This document shows positions 1 to 8,589 of a stretch of 50,741 nucleotides of DNA, piece by piece. The position numbers and the translations under genes are program-made. The DNA comes from JBBFMJ01 sp037441225 (GTDB taxonomy: Bacteria > Acidobacteriota > Thermoanaerobaculia > UBA2201), in the NCBI GenBank assembly GCA_037441225.1, contig JBBISU010000020.1:1-50741 (forward strand). The letters are read 5' to 3'. Under the pieces are notes generated by a model. It saw only the letters and a list, made by a program, of their open reading frames with translations. It made no database searches and was not told the DNA's origin. How positions within the stretch are numbered: position 1 is the stretch's first letter; every line of letters starts with the position of its first letter.

Positions 1-19
1 ATATACAAATAATATATTA

Positions 20-44
20 CGCAGGCTAAAGAACCTGCGGCTAC
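20..44 (+). repeat. Short palindromic dispersed repeat, left copy
   Basis: CGCAGG (20-25) and CCTGCG (34-39) form a 6-bp stem around an 8-base loop. The stretch 26-44 matches the reverse complement of 50723-50741 at 18 of 19 positions, so the two window ends carry inverted copies. Small GC-rich hairpins of this kind in an AT-rich genome are typical of REP-like dispersed elements. Positions 45-242 hold no gene that I can see; a second GC-rich patch lies near 65-95. Confidence 0.7.
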
Positions 45-242
45 AATTTATTTATTTATAAATGACAGGTCGCACAAGGGCGACCCCCACACTGCTGCTC
101 TATTTTATCTCATTTTCACCTGCCTTTTTTAGGCTGATAAGTTTATTTGATTTATTAAAACTTTGGCTTTTTTGGAGTTGTTTTTGGAATTTTTAAATTT
201 TCTATAAAGAATTTAATCAAAATTTTTTTAAATATTTTATTT

Positions 243-995
243 TTAAAATTGAAAATGAACCGGTACATCTGAAAGATTTGTTATTTCTTCTCTTTTCATA
301 TCTTTTGATAAATATACAAGCTCTATTCTAAAAATTTTTTCTTTATATTTATTTGATAACAGCTTAAAATATGGTTCAGAGGAATAGTTGAAACGAAAAT
401 CTTTTGCTTTTGCAAAACCAGCTTTACTGCTTTTAAAAATATTTTTTCCATAATGAGGATAAAGCTGACCATTAGGAACGCACACTAATTTTAATGCCTT
501 TATATCTGGCTTAGCATGTTCATGAACTATTTGTATAATATAATTCAGACAGGGTTTTCTTATTTTTGCAGAAATTTTATAATAATGAGGAAGGTTAGGT
601 AAAAATATCCCTTCTACTCCATAAGATGTTTGATTGATTGCAATATTGATTTTGCCTCTATAATCCGAAGGGTTATCTATTAAAGCAGTCTTAATTTCAA
701 TATGAATAAAAGCATCGGGAACTTCAAACATCAAATCTGACCCCAAAGGTGATGAATTAGGAAATTTTAAAATTGATGCAAAAAAGTGATGAAAAATTCT
801 CTCTGCTCCTGTGTCTAAATCAGATGCTTTATACCCACTTCTTGCTGTTTTTATAAAATTATCATACCAATCATTTAAAATTTTTATCCTCGAATTTAAT
901 CCATTGATTAAGCTATTTAGATCTTGTTTCAAATGTAGAAGAATTAAATCAAAATATTGTCTTTCTTCCCTCTCAAGTTCAAAATCACTTAACAT
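243..995 (-). CDS. Probable type II restriction endonuclease (PD-(D/E)XK fold)
   Basis: A 250-residue protein with a helical N-terminal part (about 1-80) followed by a likely PD-(D/E)XK nuclease core. D87 (in GSDLMFE) and E100-I-K102 (in HIEIKT) have the spacing of the acidic-acidic-lysine metal site of restriction enzymes. Its ATG overlaps the end of the upstream methyltransferase gene by 11 bases and is preceded by AAGGAG, so the two are transcribed and probably translated together. The partner methyltransferase is the main reason for calling it a restriction enzyme, since the sequence itself is not one I recognise. The cut site cannot be predicted. If the methyltransferase frameshift is real, this enzyme must be inactive or methylation must come from elsewhere. 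Confidence 0.65.
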   Translation of the reverse strand: MLSDFELEREERQYFDLILLHLKQDLNSLINGLNSRIKILNDWYDNFIKTARSGYKASDLDTGAERIFHHFFASILKFPNSSPLGSDLMFEVPDAFIHIEIKTALIDNPSDYRGKINIAINQTSYGVEGIFLPNLPHYYKISAKIRKPCLNYIIQIVHEHAKPDIKALKLVCVPNGQLYPHYGKNIFKSSKAGFAKAKDFRFNYSSEPYFKLLSNKYKEKIFRIELVYLSKDMKREEITNLSDVPVHFQF

Positions 996-2731
996 AAATT
1001 ATCTCCTTAATATTTTTGCATCTTTTTTTGATGATTTCTAAATACTCAGGAATAAGTTCAATCAATATAGCACTTTTCCCTAAATCTTGGGCTACTTTTG
1101 CTGTTGTTCCCGAACCAGCAAAAGGATCTAATACAATGCCATTCTCAGGACAACCTGCTTCAATACATCTTTTTACTAATTCTTCTGGAAAGGTCGCAAA
1201 ATGAGCCTCAGAAAGGGGCTGAAGTTTTATGTTCCATACATCACCAGGATTTTTGCCCTTGGGGTGTGCCTTTACAGTTTGGAGAATTAAATGGGTTTCA
1301 GTAACCCACCTATCATATATTTCGTCAAATCCCAATATATTTTTTAGCTTAAACCAATCCTCTGGCAAAGGGATGGAACCACCCCTTCCCCAACTTCCCG
1401 TGTCTTTTCTAAACCAATGACTTGCTGTATCCTTATATTCTAATATTTCGTCAATTTTTTTTGTAGTAATATTTTTCTTAGTTTTCCAAAATTTAAGATA
1501 TTTAGCAATTATTGGCTGGAAAATTCTAAATTTCCGTTGTCGGGCTAAATACTCTCCAAAGAGAGATTTTCTTGCTCCCGGAGAAGCTCCTCTATTATCA
1601 GGGTTCAATCTAAATTTACCATTGTATGAATTTTTTCTCGGTTGAGAAAATATGGAAGGAAATAAAAATGATGGCTCTAATTCCCTAATTTCATTTAGGT
1701 TTGGCTCTGGCGGTAAAATTGGTTTTGGAAATCCATTACAACTCAAGTGTTTGTCTATATCTAATTCATTTTTTATAACTCCACCACAATCTGAACAAAT
1801 TAAATCAATTGGTATTTGAGATTCTTTATCAAAATCTTGCACAACCTCAATGGTACTTTTACCATCCTCCCAATTAACTTTGACAAAAATACTTCCTTGA
1901 GAATTTTTAAAAAGGCTTGCTACATAACCAGTAAGTTTTTTATCTTTTAATAAAGAATTCTTAACCTCAATGCCCAATAATTCTTGTGGATTCTTATTAT
2001 AAAGAAAATTTTTAGTAAGTAATCTAAGTTTATCTATTGAAAAATAGTATCTGTATTTACTTTCTTTTTTTACAAGTAAAAATATTGGTTCATAAACATT
2101 TGAAAATCTATTATTTAATGAAGAAGGCATAGCATTTGGTTTATACCAAATTATTTTATTTAAAAGCGTCCATCCATTTTTTTGAAGTTCTATTGCTAAA
2201 ATTTCGGGAATTAGTAATAATTCTTTTTCCAAATATTTATATCCAACATTTAAAAAGAAAGTTCCTGTGGGCTTCAAAACCCTTCTTAACTCATTGAAAA
2301 CCTTTACAAGATTTTTTATGTATTCTTCGTAGGATTTTTCTTGACCAATCTGGTCAGGGGCTTTGTAATCCCTTTGTTTCCAATAAGGAGGACTTGTTAT
2401 AGCACAATCTACAATATTATCAGGCAATAATTTTAAGCATTTATTTACATCGCCAATATAAATTATGACATTACCAAAATCATTTAAACTAAAACTCTCC
2501 TTGTATTTTTGAAGGAAATTTAATTGTTCTTTAACAACTAAATTTTCTGAGGTTGTTATAATATGTTCTTTAATTTCTTTATAAAAAAATTATTTTTTGA
2601 AATTGCTCATAGATCAAACAAAGCATTTTAACAAAAGGTATTTCGAATATACTTTCTAAAAAAATTTTTGCAAAATAATGCTCTAAGGCATTATATAATG
2701 TAATTTCAAAGCTTTTGGTTTTTAGATTCAT
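985..2731 (-). pseudogene. Type II DNA methyltransferase (beta class), frameshifted near the N-terminus
   Basis: The intact part carries motif IV TSPPYW near its start and motif I DPFAGSGTT near the C-terminus, the order of beta-class N4-cytosine or N6-adenine methyltransferases. A middle CxxCG...C stretch suggests a zinc-binding insert. The longest single frame starts only at a weak TTG (2427), inside the expected GDxxxxLxxLPDN segment, so it is not a believable start. Translation continues upstream in frame to about 2590. A 50-codon frame starting at ATG 2731 then joins it after a shift of one base in the T7 run (2582-2588 on the plus strand). A corrected protein would be about 581 residues. 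The cause may be a sequencing error, a true inactivating mutation or homopolymer phase variation. Confidence 0.75.
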
Positions 2732-3000
2732 AGTTTTATTATATAATATTTTTATTTAAAATCAAGAAAATTTTTTTCTTAAATTATTTTAAAATTACTT
2801 GCCGAAAAAATTATTATATTTTTAAAGCATCTGATTTTTTCGCTTTTGTATAATAGCATTTTTGGCTTTATGCCAATTCTTTCTCTTGCTATTGCTTATA
2901 TTTTCAGACAAATTTATTATGTGGCTTCTATTAATTTTTTTCCTTAATATCAAAAGAGTTTTTTCTTTTAGCCTTAAAATCTTTATTTTTTTTAGTTGTC
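2732..3000. other. Gene-poor spacer
   Basis: About 270 AT-rich bases between the methyltransferase start and the amidotransferase stop. On the minus strand a frame of roughly 55 codons is open across 2820-2998 and has coding-like, lysine-rich composition, but no usable start and no recognisable product. It could be a gene remnant. I see no terminator hairpin with a T run and no RNA gene here. Confidence 0.4.
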
Positions 3001-3591
3001 TTAAAAAATAATTTTATGATAATTCAAAAAATTTTTAAAGAGTTTTTTGCCAAAGGTCTTTGATTCTTCTGGATGAAACTGGACACCAAAAATGGATAAA
3101 TTTCTTGATTCCACTGCCTCTATTCCACCTTCAAAATTTTTTGCAATTATTTTAAAATTTTTCAAAAATTCTTCTGTTTCAAGCACTTCTTCAAAATGGC
3201 TTTCATACATTTCAAATCTTTTAGGAAAACTTTCAAAGATTTCGCTATTATCAATTAAATTTATTTCTTCAAAGCCCTTATGTTTTCTTTTTGCTTTTTT
3301 TACCTCTGCACCAAAATACTTAGAAATTGCCTGATGGCCATAACATACCCCTAAAATTGGAATTTTAAAAGAAAAAATATAATTTAAATAATTTAAATCA
3401 ATTTCCCCATCTCCAACCATCTTTTGGCTTCCTGAAAGGATTATCTTATCTGGCTCGTCTATTTTATCACCTTCATTTTTTATAATTAAATTAAATTTTT
3501 CTTCAACTAAATCCTTTAAAAATTTTGCATATTTATTTATTTTTTCCTCTTTTTTTTCCTTATAAAAATTTATCAAATAGATATTTTTCAT
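3001..3591 (-). CDS. Class I glutamine amidotransferase (GuaA N-domain-like)
   Basis: The 196-residue protein has the class I amidotransferase nucleophile elbow GVCYGHQ (catalytic Cys) and the C-terminal GVQFHPEES segment carrying the His and Glu of the triad. It therefore should hydrolyse glutamine to supply ammonia in the cytoplasm. The whole protein is one amidotransferase domain, similar in size to the separate GMP synthase amidotransferase subunit of archaea and some bacteria; no synthetase partner is next to it. Its ATG directly follows the stop of the ZIP transporter gene (TAA-ATG), so it is the last gene of a minus-strand operon starting at the NtrC gene. Substrate and acceptor are unknown. 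Confidence 0.8.
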   Translation of the reverse strand: MKNIYLINFYKEKKEEKINKYAKFLKDLVEEKFNLIIKNEGDKIDEPDKIILSGSQKMVGDGEIDLNYLNYIFSFKIPILGVCYGHQAISKYFGAEVKKAKRKHKGFEEINLIDNSEIFESFPKRFEMYESHFEEVLETEEFLKNFKIIAKNFEGGIEAVESRNLSIFGVQFHPEESKTFGKKLFKNFLNYHKIIF

Positions 3592-4389
3592 TTATGAAAA
3601 TAAAACATCCAAGGACATCATAATTAAAAAGCCCATAATTATTGAAATTGTTGAAAAATCAGAATGGGGCTCTTTTTGAACCTCTGGGATTAATTCTTCC
3701 ACAACTACATATACCATCGCACCTGCTGCAAAGGATAAGGCAAAGGGGAGGATTGAATGGACAAGGATTACAAATAAAGCACCTAAAAGTGCTGCTACTG
3801 GTTCAACAATTGCTGAAAGCTGCCCATACCAAAATGCTTTCCATCTTGAAATCCCTTCCCTCCTCAAAGGACCTGAGACAGCAAAACCCTCTGGAAAATT
3901 TTGTATTCCAATGCCAATTGATAAGGCAATTGCACCTGCCAAAGTATATCCTTCTAATTTCAAAGAAGCAACTGAAAAGCCAACTCCAACAGCAAGCCCT
4001 TCTGGAATATTGTGCAATGTTATTGCCAATATCAAAAGGACAATTCTTTTCCATTTTGTCTTAATCCCTTCACTTTCAAATTTATCTGTAAATAAATGCA
4101 AATGGGGAAGGGTTTTATCAATTAAAAGAAGAAATAAACTTCCAGATAAAAATCCAGAAAAAACAAGATAATATTTTCCTTTTCCCATTTCAATTGCAGG
4201 TAAAAGCAAACTAAAAAATGAGGCAGAAAGCATAATCCCACCTGCAAAAGCCATCATAGAATCCAAAACTTTTTTACTTACTTCTTTTTTAAAAAATATC
4301 AAAGAAGCCCCTAAGGCAGTTAAAAGCCAGTTTATTGTAGCTCCTAAAAATGCCTGAAAGATAGGGTTTAAGGTTTTAAAAAACTCCAT
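3592..4389 (-). CDS. ZIP family divalent metal transporter
   Basis: A 265-residue membrane protein with about eight hydrophobic segments. The fourth carries HNIPEGLAVGVG and the fifth carries QNFPEGFAVSGPL, which are the metal-binding helices of ZIP transporters (SLC39, ZupT-like), with a paired E in GQLSAIVEPVAALLG. A short loop rich in His and charged residues (PHLHLFTDKFE) lies between the third and fourth helices. It should import Zn2+ or a similar cation (Fe2+, Mn2+) across the inner membrane. Its start lies inside the end of the upstream korB gene (22-base overlap), so expression is coupled. Metal choice cannot be read from sequence; length is normal for the family. Confidence 0.9.
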   Translation of the reverse strand: MEFFKTLNPIFQAFLGATINWLLTALGASLIFFKKEVSKKVLDSMMAFAGGIMLSASFFSLLLPAIEMGKGKYYLVFSGFLSGSLFLLLIDKTLPHLHLFTDKFESEGIKTKWKRIVLLILAITLHNIPEGLAVGVGFSVASLKLEGYTLAGAIALSIGIGIQNFPEGFAVSGPLRREGISRWKAFWYGQLSAIVEPVAALLGALFVILVHSILPFALSFAAGAMVYVVVEELIPEVQKEPHSDFSTISIIMGFLIMMSLDVLFS

Positions 4390-5219
4390 AATTTTTCTTC
4401 ATTTAATTTTCTTTTATAAAGAGGTGTTTTATCTTTTTTGTAAACTGATAATTCTTCTTCAAAAGTTTTTCTTTTTTCATTTTTATAAATTATACCAATT
4501 GGATATTTTTCTAAATTTAAAGTTATTTTTAATGCTTCTTCTTTATTATGAGAATCATAATTTTCTGGAAGATAAAAAGAATTTTCTTTAAACCATTGAT
4601 AGGTATTTAATTTATTGAAACTTACACAGGGTTGTAAAATTAAAATAAAAGAAAAACCTTTATGCTTTACTGCTTCTTTTATAATTTCTTTTGTTTTTTC
4701 TGTATCTGCTGCAAGTGCACAAGCAACAAAAGATGCGTCCTGGGAAATTGCTAAAGATAAAGCATTTAATGGATATTCAATTACTCCTTCCACTTGAAAA
4801 GGTGTCTTAAAACCAACTAAACTTGTAGGGGATGCTTGTCCTTTTGTTAAGCCATAGACCATATTATTATGTAAAAGAAGTGTAATATCTGGATTTCTTC
4901 TAATTGTATGAATAAAATGGTTTCCTCCTTCTGCAAGCATATCCCCATCTCCACCAATAGCAATTACTTTCATTTCAGGATTTACAACTTTTATTGCAGT
5001 TGCAGCAGGGAGGGCTCTACCATGTAAGCCATTGAAAAAATGGCTTTTGAAAAAATGTGGAAGCTTTGCTGCTTGTCCTATGCCTGATACAACTATCAAA
5101 TCTTCTGGTTTTAAATCTAATTCTATTGATGCCTTTTTTAAAGCTGTTAAAATTGGAAAATTTCCACAGCCAGGGCACCAGGTATTTTCAACATAAGGTT
5201 TGTCAAAAATATTTTCCAT
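4368..5219 (-). CDS. korB: 2-oxoacid:ferredoxin oxidoreductase, beta subunit
   Basis: A 283-residue thiamine diphosphate subunit. WCPGCGN (residues 14-20) and the GDGDMLAEGG...NN cofactor and Mg2+ motif (about 90-116), followed by GLTKGQASPTS, are diagnostic for the beta subunit of KorAB/PorAB-type enzymes, which oxidise a 2-oxoacid with CoA and reduce ferredoxin. The matching gamma-alpha subunit is not next to it but lies at 34761-36431 on the same strand. Between them is the 25-kb plus-strand cytochrome block. The start codon shares one base with the NtrC stop (TAATG). 2-oxoglutarate is the likely substrate by subunit layout, but pyruvate or branched 2-oxoacids remain possible. Confidence 0.88.
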   Translation of the reverse strand: MENIFDKPYVENTWCPGCGNFPILTALKKASIELDLKPEDLIVVSGIGQAAKLPHFFKSHFFNGLHGRALPAATAIKVVNPEMKVIAIGGDGDMLAEGGNHFIHTIRRNPDITLLLHNNMVYGLTKGQASPTSLVGFKTPFQVEGVIEYPLNALSLAISQDASFVACALAADTEKTKEIIKEAVKHKGFSFILILQPCVSFNKLNTYQWFKENSFYLPENYDSHNKEEALKITLNLEKYPIGIIYKNEKRKTFEEELSVYKKDKTPLYKRKLNEEKLWSFLKP

Positions 5220-6556
5220 TAAATCTCCTCCTTATTTATTTTATATTTTTTTATTTTATACCTCAATTTATCTCTTGTTATTTTTAAAACCCTTGCTGCT
5301 TTTGAAACATTATAATTTGTATATTTTAAAGCATTTTTTATTAGTTTTATTTCCATATCTTCAAGGGAATAATAATCTTCTCTCTTTGCTTCACTTTTTT
5401 TGTCCTTGTCAAGGTTTAAATCTTCCAAATCAATGTATTCTTTATTAATTAATATCATTGTCCTTTCTATAACATTTCTAATTTCTCTTACATTCCCATA
5501 CCATTCGTATTCAAGCAAAGATATTTCTGCTTCTTTTGTAAGCCCTAATACCTTTTTATTAAATTTTTTATTATATAAATTAATAAAATGCTTAGCCAAT
5601 GGCAAAATATCTTCTTTTCTTTCCCTTAGGGGTGGTATATATATTGGAAAGATGGAAATCCTATAATATAAGTCTTCTCTGAATAGTTTTTCTTCAACTT
5701 CTTTTTTTAAGTCCCTGTTTGTAGCAGATATAAACATTACATCTGTTTGGATATCCCTCAATCCTCCCAACCTCTTAAAAACCCCATCTTCTAAAAATCT
5801 TAAAACCTTTGCTTGTAAATTTATTTTAAGTTCACCTATTTCATCAAGGAATAAAGTTCCATCATTTGCAAGTTCTAAAAGACCTTTTTTTTGTGTTTTT
5901 GCATCTGTAAAGGCACCCTTTTCATATCCAAAAATTTCACTTTCTAAAAGATTCTCTGGTACTGCTGCACAATTTAAAACCAAAAAAGGATTGTCCCTTC
6001 TTCTTGAGTGCAAGTGGATATATTTTGCTATTAAATCCTTTCCCGTTCCACTCTCTCCTTGTAGCAAGATTGTCCTTGCCTCTGATGTTGCAACAGTATG
6101 GGCTAATCTCAATACTTCTTGCATTTTATTAGAAGAAGCAATAATTTCAATATCCTCTTTATCTCTTTTTTTGTACATTAATAGTTCGTTTTTTAAAATA
6201 ATATGCTCTTCTGCTTTTTTTACATTAATTAATATTTCTTCTGCTTCTATTGGCTTTTCTAAATAATTAAAAGCACCCTTTTTTACACAATTTATGGCAT
6301 CTTTTATTTTTCCATAAGCAGTTAACATAATAAATAAGATATCTGGGTAACCAGAAATAGCCCATTCTAAGAGATCAATTCCAGTTCCATCAGGAAGATT
6401 TACATCCAATAAAACAATATCAGGTTCTTCCTTAATTATAATTTCTTTTGCTTCTTTTATTGTGCTGGATTCAAAGACATTATAACTTTCATTTCTTAAA
6501 AGTTTTGCAATAGAAATTCTAAATAGATTTTCATCATCAACAATTAATATTTTCAT
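5219..6556 (-). CDS. NtrC-family sigma-54-dependent response regulator
   Basis: The 445-residue protein has three domains in order. A receiver (1-115) has acidic pocket D7-D8 and phospho-acceptor D51 in LLDVNLPDG. An AAA+ domain (about 140-370) has Walker A GESGTGKD, the sigma-54 contact loop GAFTDA (a common variant of GAFTGA) and Walker B LFLDEIGE. A C-terminal Fis-type helix-turn-helix follows (NVSKAARVLKITRDKLR). It should activate sigma-54 promoters when phosphorylated. Such a promoter sits in the 55-base divergent spacer next to it, and two more lie at 9666 and 14395. The best kinase candidate is 31627-33009. An extended -10 (TGGTATAAT) lies just upstream of its ATG. Confidence 0.93.
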   Translation of the reverse strand: MKILIVDDENLFRISIAKLLRNESYNVFESSTIKEAKEIIIKEEPDIVLLDVNLPDGTGIDLLEWAISGYPDILFIMLTAYGKIKDAINCVKKGAFNYLEKPIEAEEILINVKKAEEHIILKNELLMYKKRDKEDIEIIASSNKMQEVLRLAHTVATSEARTILLQGESGTGKDLIAKYIHLHSRRRDNPFLVLNCAAVPENLLESEIFGYEKGAFTDAKTQKKGLLELANDGTLFLDEIGELKINLQAKVLRFLEDGVFKRLGGLRDIQTDVMFISATNRDLKKEVEEKLFREDLYYRISIFPIYIPPLRERKEDILPLAKHFINLYNKKFNKKVLGLTKEAEISLLEYEWYGNVREIRNVIERTMILINKEYIDLEDLNLDKDKKSEAKREDYYSLEDMEIKLIKNALKYTNYNVSKAARVLKITRDKLRYKIKKYKINKEEI

Positions 6557-6564
6557 TTTAAAAA

Positions 6565-6573
6565 ATTATACCA
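6565..6573 (-). promoter_or_regulatory. Extended -10 promoter for the NtrC gene
   Basis: The minus strand reads TGGTATAAT, a perfect TATAAT (6565-6570) with an extended TGn. No good -35 is seen. The expected transcription start falls about 2 bases before the ATG at 6556, so the mRNA would be almost leaderless. The element overlaps the divergent control region that also holds the plus-strand sigma-54 promoter. Confidence 0.5.
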
Positions 6574-6583
6574 TAAATTCATC

Positions 6584-6599
6584 TGGCATAAGTTTTGCA
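6584..6599 (+). promoter_or_regulatory. Sigma-54 promoter 1 (EET block start)
   Basis: TGGCATAAGTTTTGCA has GG at 6585-6586 and GC at 6597-6598 with the invariant 10-base gap of -24/-12 promoters. The predicted transcription start is about 6610, only 2 bases before the ATG at 6612. It shares nearly the whole sequence with the elements at 9665 and 14394. Confidence 0.85.
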
Positions 6600-6611
6600 T
6601 AAAAATAATTG

Positions 6612-6926
6612 ATGAATAAAATTTTAATAATTGGAAGGGATTTAAATTTTGTTTGGGCATTAAAAAAATTGCTAAAAGGTGAAAATATTGAAATTGATCA
6701 TATTTTTACAATATCAGAAGCAAAGGTAAGATTTGAAAAAGGTAGATATGATTTAGTTATATTAGATAATTTAAATTTCTATGAGATGGAAATTTTTTTA
6801 AAAATTAAACCAGAAAATTTAAAAATTTTAACAATTGATATAGAAAATTCTAATTTTATTTCAATTCAGAAAGAAAACCCTTATCAAAATATGCTATTAT
6901 ATCTAAGAAATTTTTTAAGTTTTTAA
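6612..6926 (+). CDS. Small receiver-like protein (degenerate response regulator)
   Basis: A 104-residue protein resembling a lone receiver domain: an N-terminal strand (KILIIGRD), a helix, then YDLVILDN with an aspartate where the phospho-acceptor belongs, and a later ILTIDI strand. The acidic pocket is reduced to one Asp (IGRD), the usual conserved Lys near the end is not seen, and the domain looks short, so normal phosphorylation is doubtful. ATG 6612 is preferred to the TTG one codon upstream. It is the first gene behind a sigma-54 promoter and precedes the 21-heme cytochrome by 15 bases, so it may tune the activator or the operon. It could also be a non-functional relic. Confidence 0.6.
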   Translation: MNKILIIGRDLNFVWALKKLLKGENIEIDHIFTISEAKVRFEKGRYDLVILDNLNFYEMEIFLKIKPENLKILTIDIENSNFISIQKENPYQNMLLYLRNFLSF

Positions 6927-6941
6927 AAAGAGAGGTTTCAA

Positions 6942-8579
6942 ATGGCTTTTTTTATAATTTTAATTCTTTATTTTTCTTCTATTGAAAAAAATCACCCTGC
7001 CCTTTTACAGGCAGAAAAAACAAATTGCAAAATTTGCCATATCAAAATACTTGAAGGAAAAATAAAGCATTCTCCAGTTGAAGAAAATTGCATAACCTGC
7101 CATATATATGAAAAAAAAGAAGGAAAGGATATAATAAAATTAACTAAAGCAATACCAGAACTCTGTTTTTCTTGTCATAGGGAACTTTCAGATTATAAAG
7201 AAAAAAAATCTCATATTGTCCTTGAAGAATGCTCAAGTTGCCATAATTTTCATTCATCAAATTTTGAAAAAATTCTTTTAAAAGAACTCCCAACTCTTTG
7301 TGAAGATTGTCATAATTTAAAGGAACTTAAAGAGAAAAGCCATAAAGGACAACCAATTAATGGAACAAATTGCATTGGTTGTCATAATCCCCATTTTTCA
7401 AAAAATGAAAAGTTGCTCAAAGGTAATTTTTTTCATAAACCCTTCATTGATTTGACCTGTGATGCCTGCCATAACAAAACCCTTACAAAAAATGTAAGGT
7501 TAAAAGCAGATGTGAAAACACTTTGTACTGCTTGCCATAGCAATATAGATTTAGAATTAAAGGAAAAAAGTTTGCATATTCCTTTTAGAGATGGAGAATG
7601 TGTAAGATGCCACAATCCTCACTTATCAGAAGAAAAAAATCTTTTAAAATTTAAGGAAAAAGATTTATGTATATCCTGCCATAAAGTTATTATAAATAAA
7701 AAATATATACATGAACCTTTAAAAGATGGCTGCCTTACCTGTCACAATGCCCATTCATCTCCAAAAGAATATCTTATATCAAAGGATATGATGGAAGATG
7801 AAAAAATATCTTCCTTTTGCTTTTCTTGCCATAATATGGATGAAAATTTAAAAAAAGCACATAGGAATTCAAATTTAAAAGAAATAAAATGTTCCATTTG
7901 TCACAATCCCCATTCTTCAGGTAATGAGAAATTTTTAAATGAAAACTCGGTTCATCCTGTCTTTGAAGATTGTGAAAGTTGCCATACCGAAGGAATAAAA
8001 ACAAGAAAAGAAGATCCAGAACTTTGTTTTGAATGCCATAGTGATTTTAAAGAAAAATTATCTTCTTTTAAGTTTAGCCATTCTGCCATTGAAAATGGAT
8101 GCCTCACCTGTCACACCCCTCATATATCAAATTTTAAACCAATTTTAAAAGGAGAACAAAAGAAAATATGCAATGATTGCCACCAAATCGAATTCCCTTT
8201 TGAGCATAAAGTAATTTCTCTTTTAGGTTGCTCTTCCTGCCATTTGCCTCATGGGGGAGAAAATAATAAATTCTTAAAAACAACTGGAAATGAATTATGC
8301 TTATCTTGCCATTTTTTTAAAGAATCAAAGGAAGAAAAAGAATTGGGATTAAAATTTCCAAAAATAAAATTAGATGATAAGATGGAAAAAGGACATCCTA
8401 CAATAAGCCATATTGTAAAAGGAAAAATGATGAAGAAAAAAGGGTTAACCCCACCAGAAAATATGGAAGAAATTTCCTGCCTTTCCTGCCATAATCCCCA
8501 TGGAGGTCAATCAAAGAACCTTTATTCTTTTGGCAAAAGAAACCAAAATGAGTTATGTCAATTGTGTCATCTCAAATGA
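6942..8579 (+). CDS. Periplasmic multiheme c-type cytochrome, 21 CXXCH motifs
   Basis: A 545-residue exported protein with a short hydrophobic N-terminus (FFIILILYF) and 21 CXXCH motifs, about one per 26 residues, from CKICH near residue 29 to CQLCH at the C-terminus. Many are followed by NPH, TPH or NAH, the pattern of the doubled CXXCH domain family. Conserved spare histidines suggest bis-His, low-potential hemes in a long electron wire. No lipobox is visible, so the protein is probably soluble in the periplasm or placed inside the porin. A ribosome site (AGAGAGG) precedes ATG 6942. The following NHL lipoprotein starts 10 bases after the stop. By position it is a candidate for the periplasmic side of an outer-membrane electron conduit. 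Confidence 0.93.
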   Translation: MAFFIILILYFSSIEKNHPALLQAEKTNCKICHIKILEGKIKHSPVEENCITCHIYEKKEGKDIIKLTKAIPELCFSCHRELSDYKEKKSHIVLEECSSCHNFHSSNFEKILLKELPTLCEDCHNLKELKEKSHKGQPINGTNCIGCHNPHFSKNEKLLKGNFFHKPFIDLTCDACHNKTLTKNVRLKADVKTLCTACHSNIDLELKEKSLHIPFRDGECVRCHNPHLSEEKNLLKFKEKDLCISCHKVIINKKYIHEPLKDGCLTCHNAHSSPKEYLISKDMMEDEKISSFCFSCHNMDENLKKAHRNSNLKEIKCSICHNPHSSGNEKFLNENSVHPVFEDCESCHTEGIKTRKEDPELCFECHSDFKEKLSSFKFSHSAIENGCLTCHTPHISNFKPILKGEQKKICNDCHQIEFPFEHKVISLLGCSSCHLPHGGENNKFLKTTGNELCLSCHFFKESKEEKELGLKFPKIKLDDKMEKGHPTISHIVKGKMMKKKGLTPPENMEEISCLSCHNPHGGQSKNLYSFGKRNQNELCQLCHLK

Positions 8580-8589
8580 GAGGTAAAAT

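Noticed and set aside
811..1420. Plus-strand open frames opposite the restriction-modification genes
   Set aside because: They mirror the well-supported minus-strand genes and carry no known motif.
2425..2427. TTG at 2427 as the methyltransferase start
   Set aside because: It falls within the conserved segment before motif IV and would remove required residues; the frame continues upstream to a frameshift.
2820..2998. Minus-strand frame of about 55 codons in the spacer
   Set aside because: Coding-like composition but no start codon, no ribosome site and no recognisable family; at most a gene remnant.
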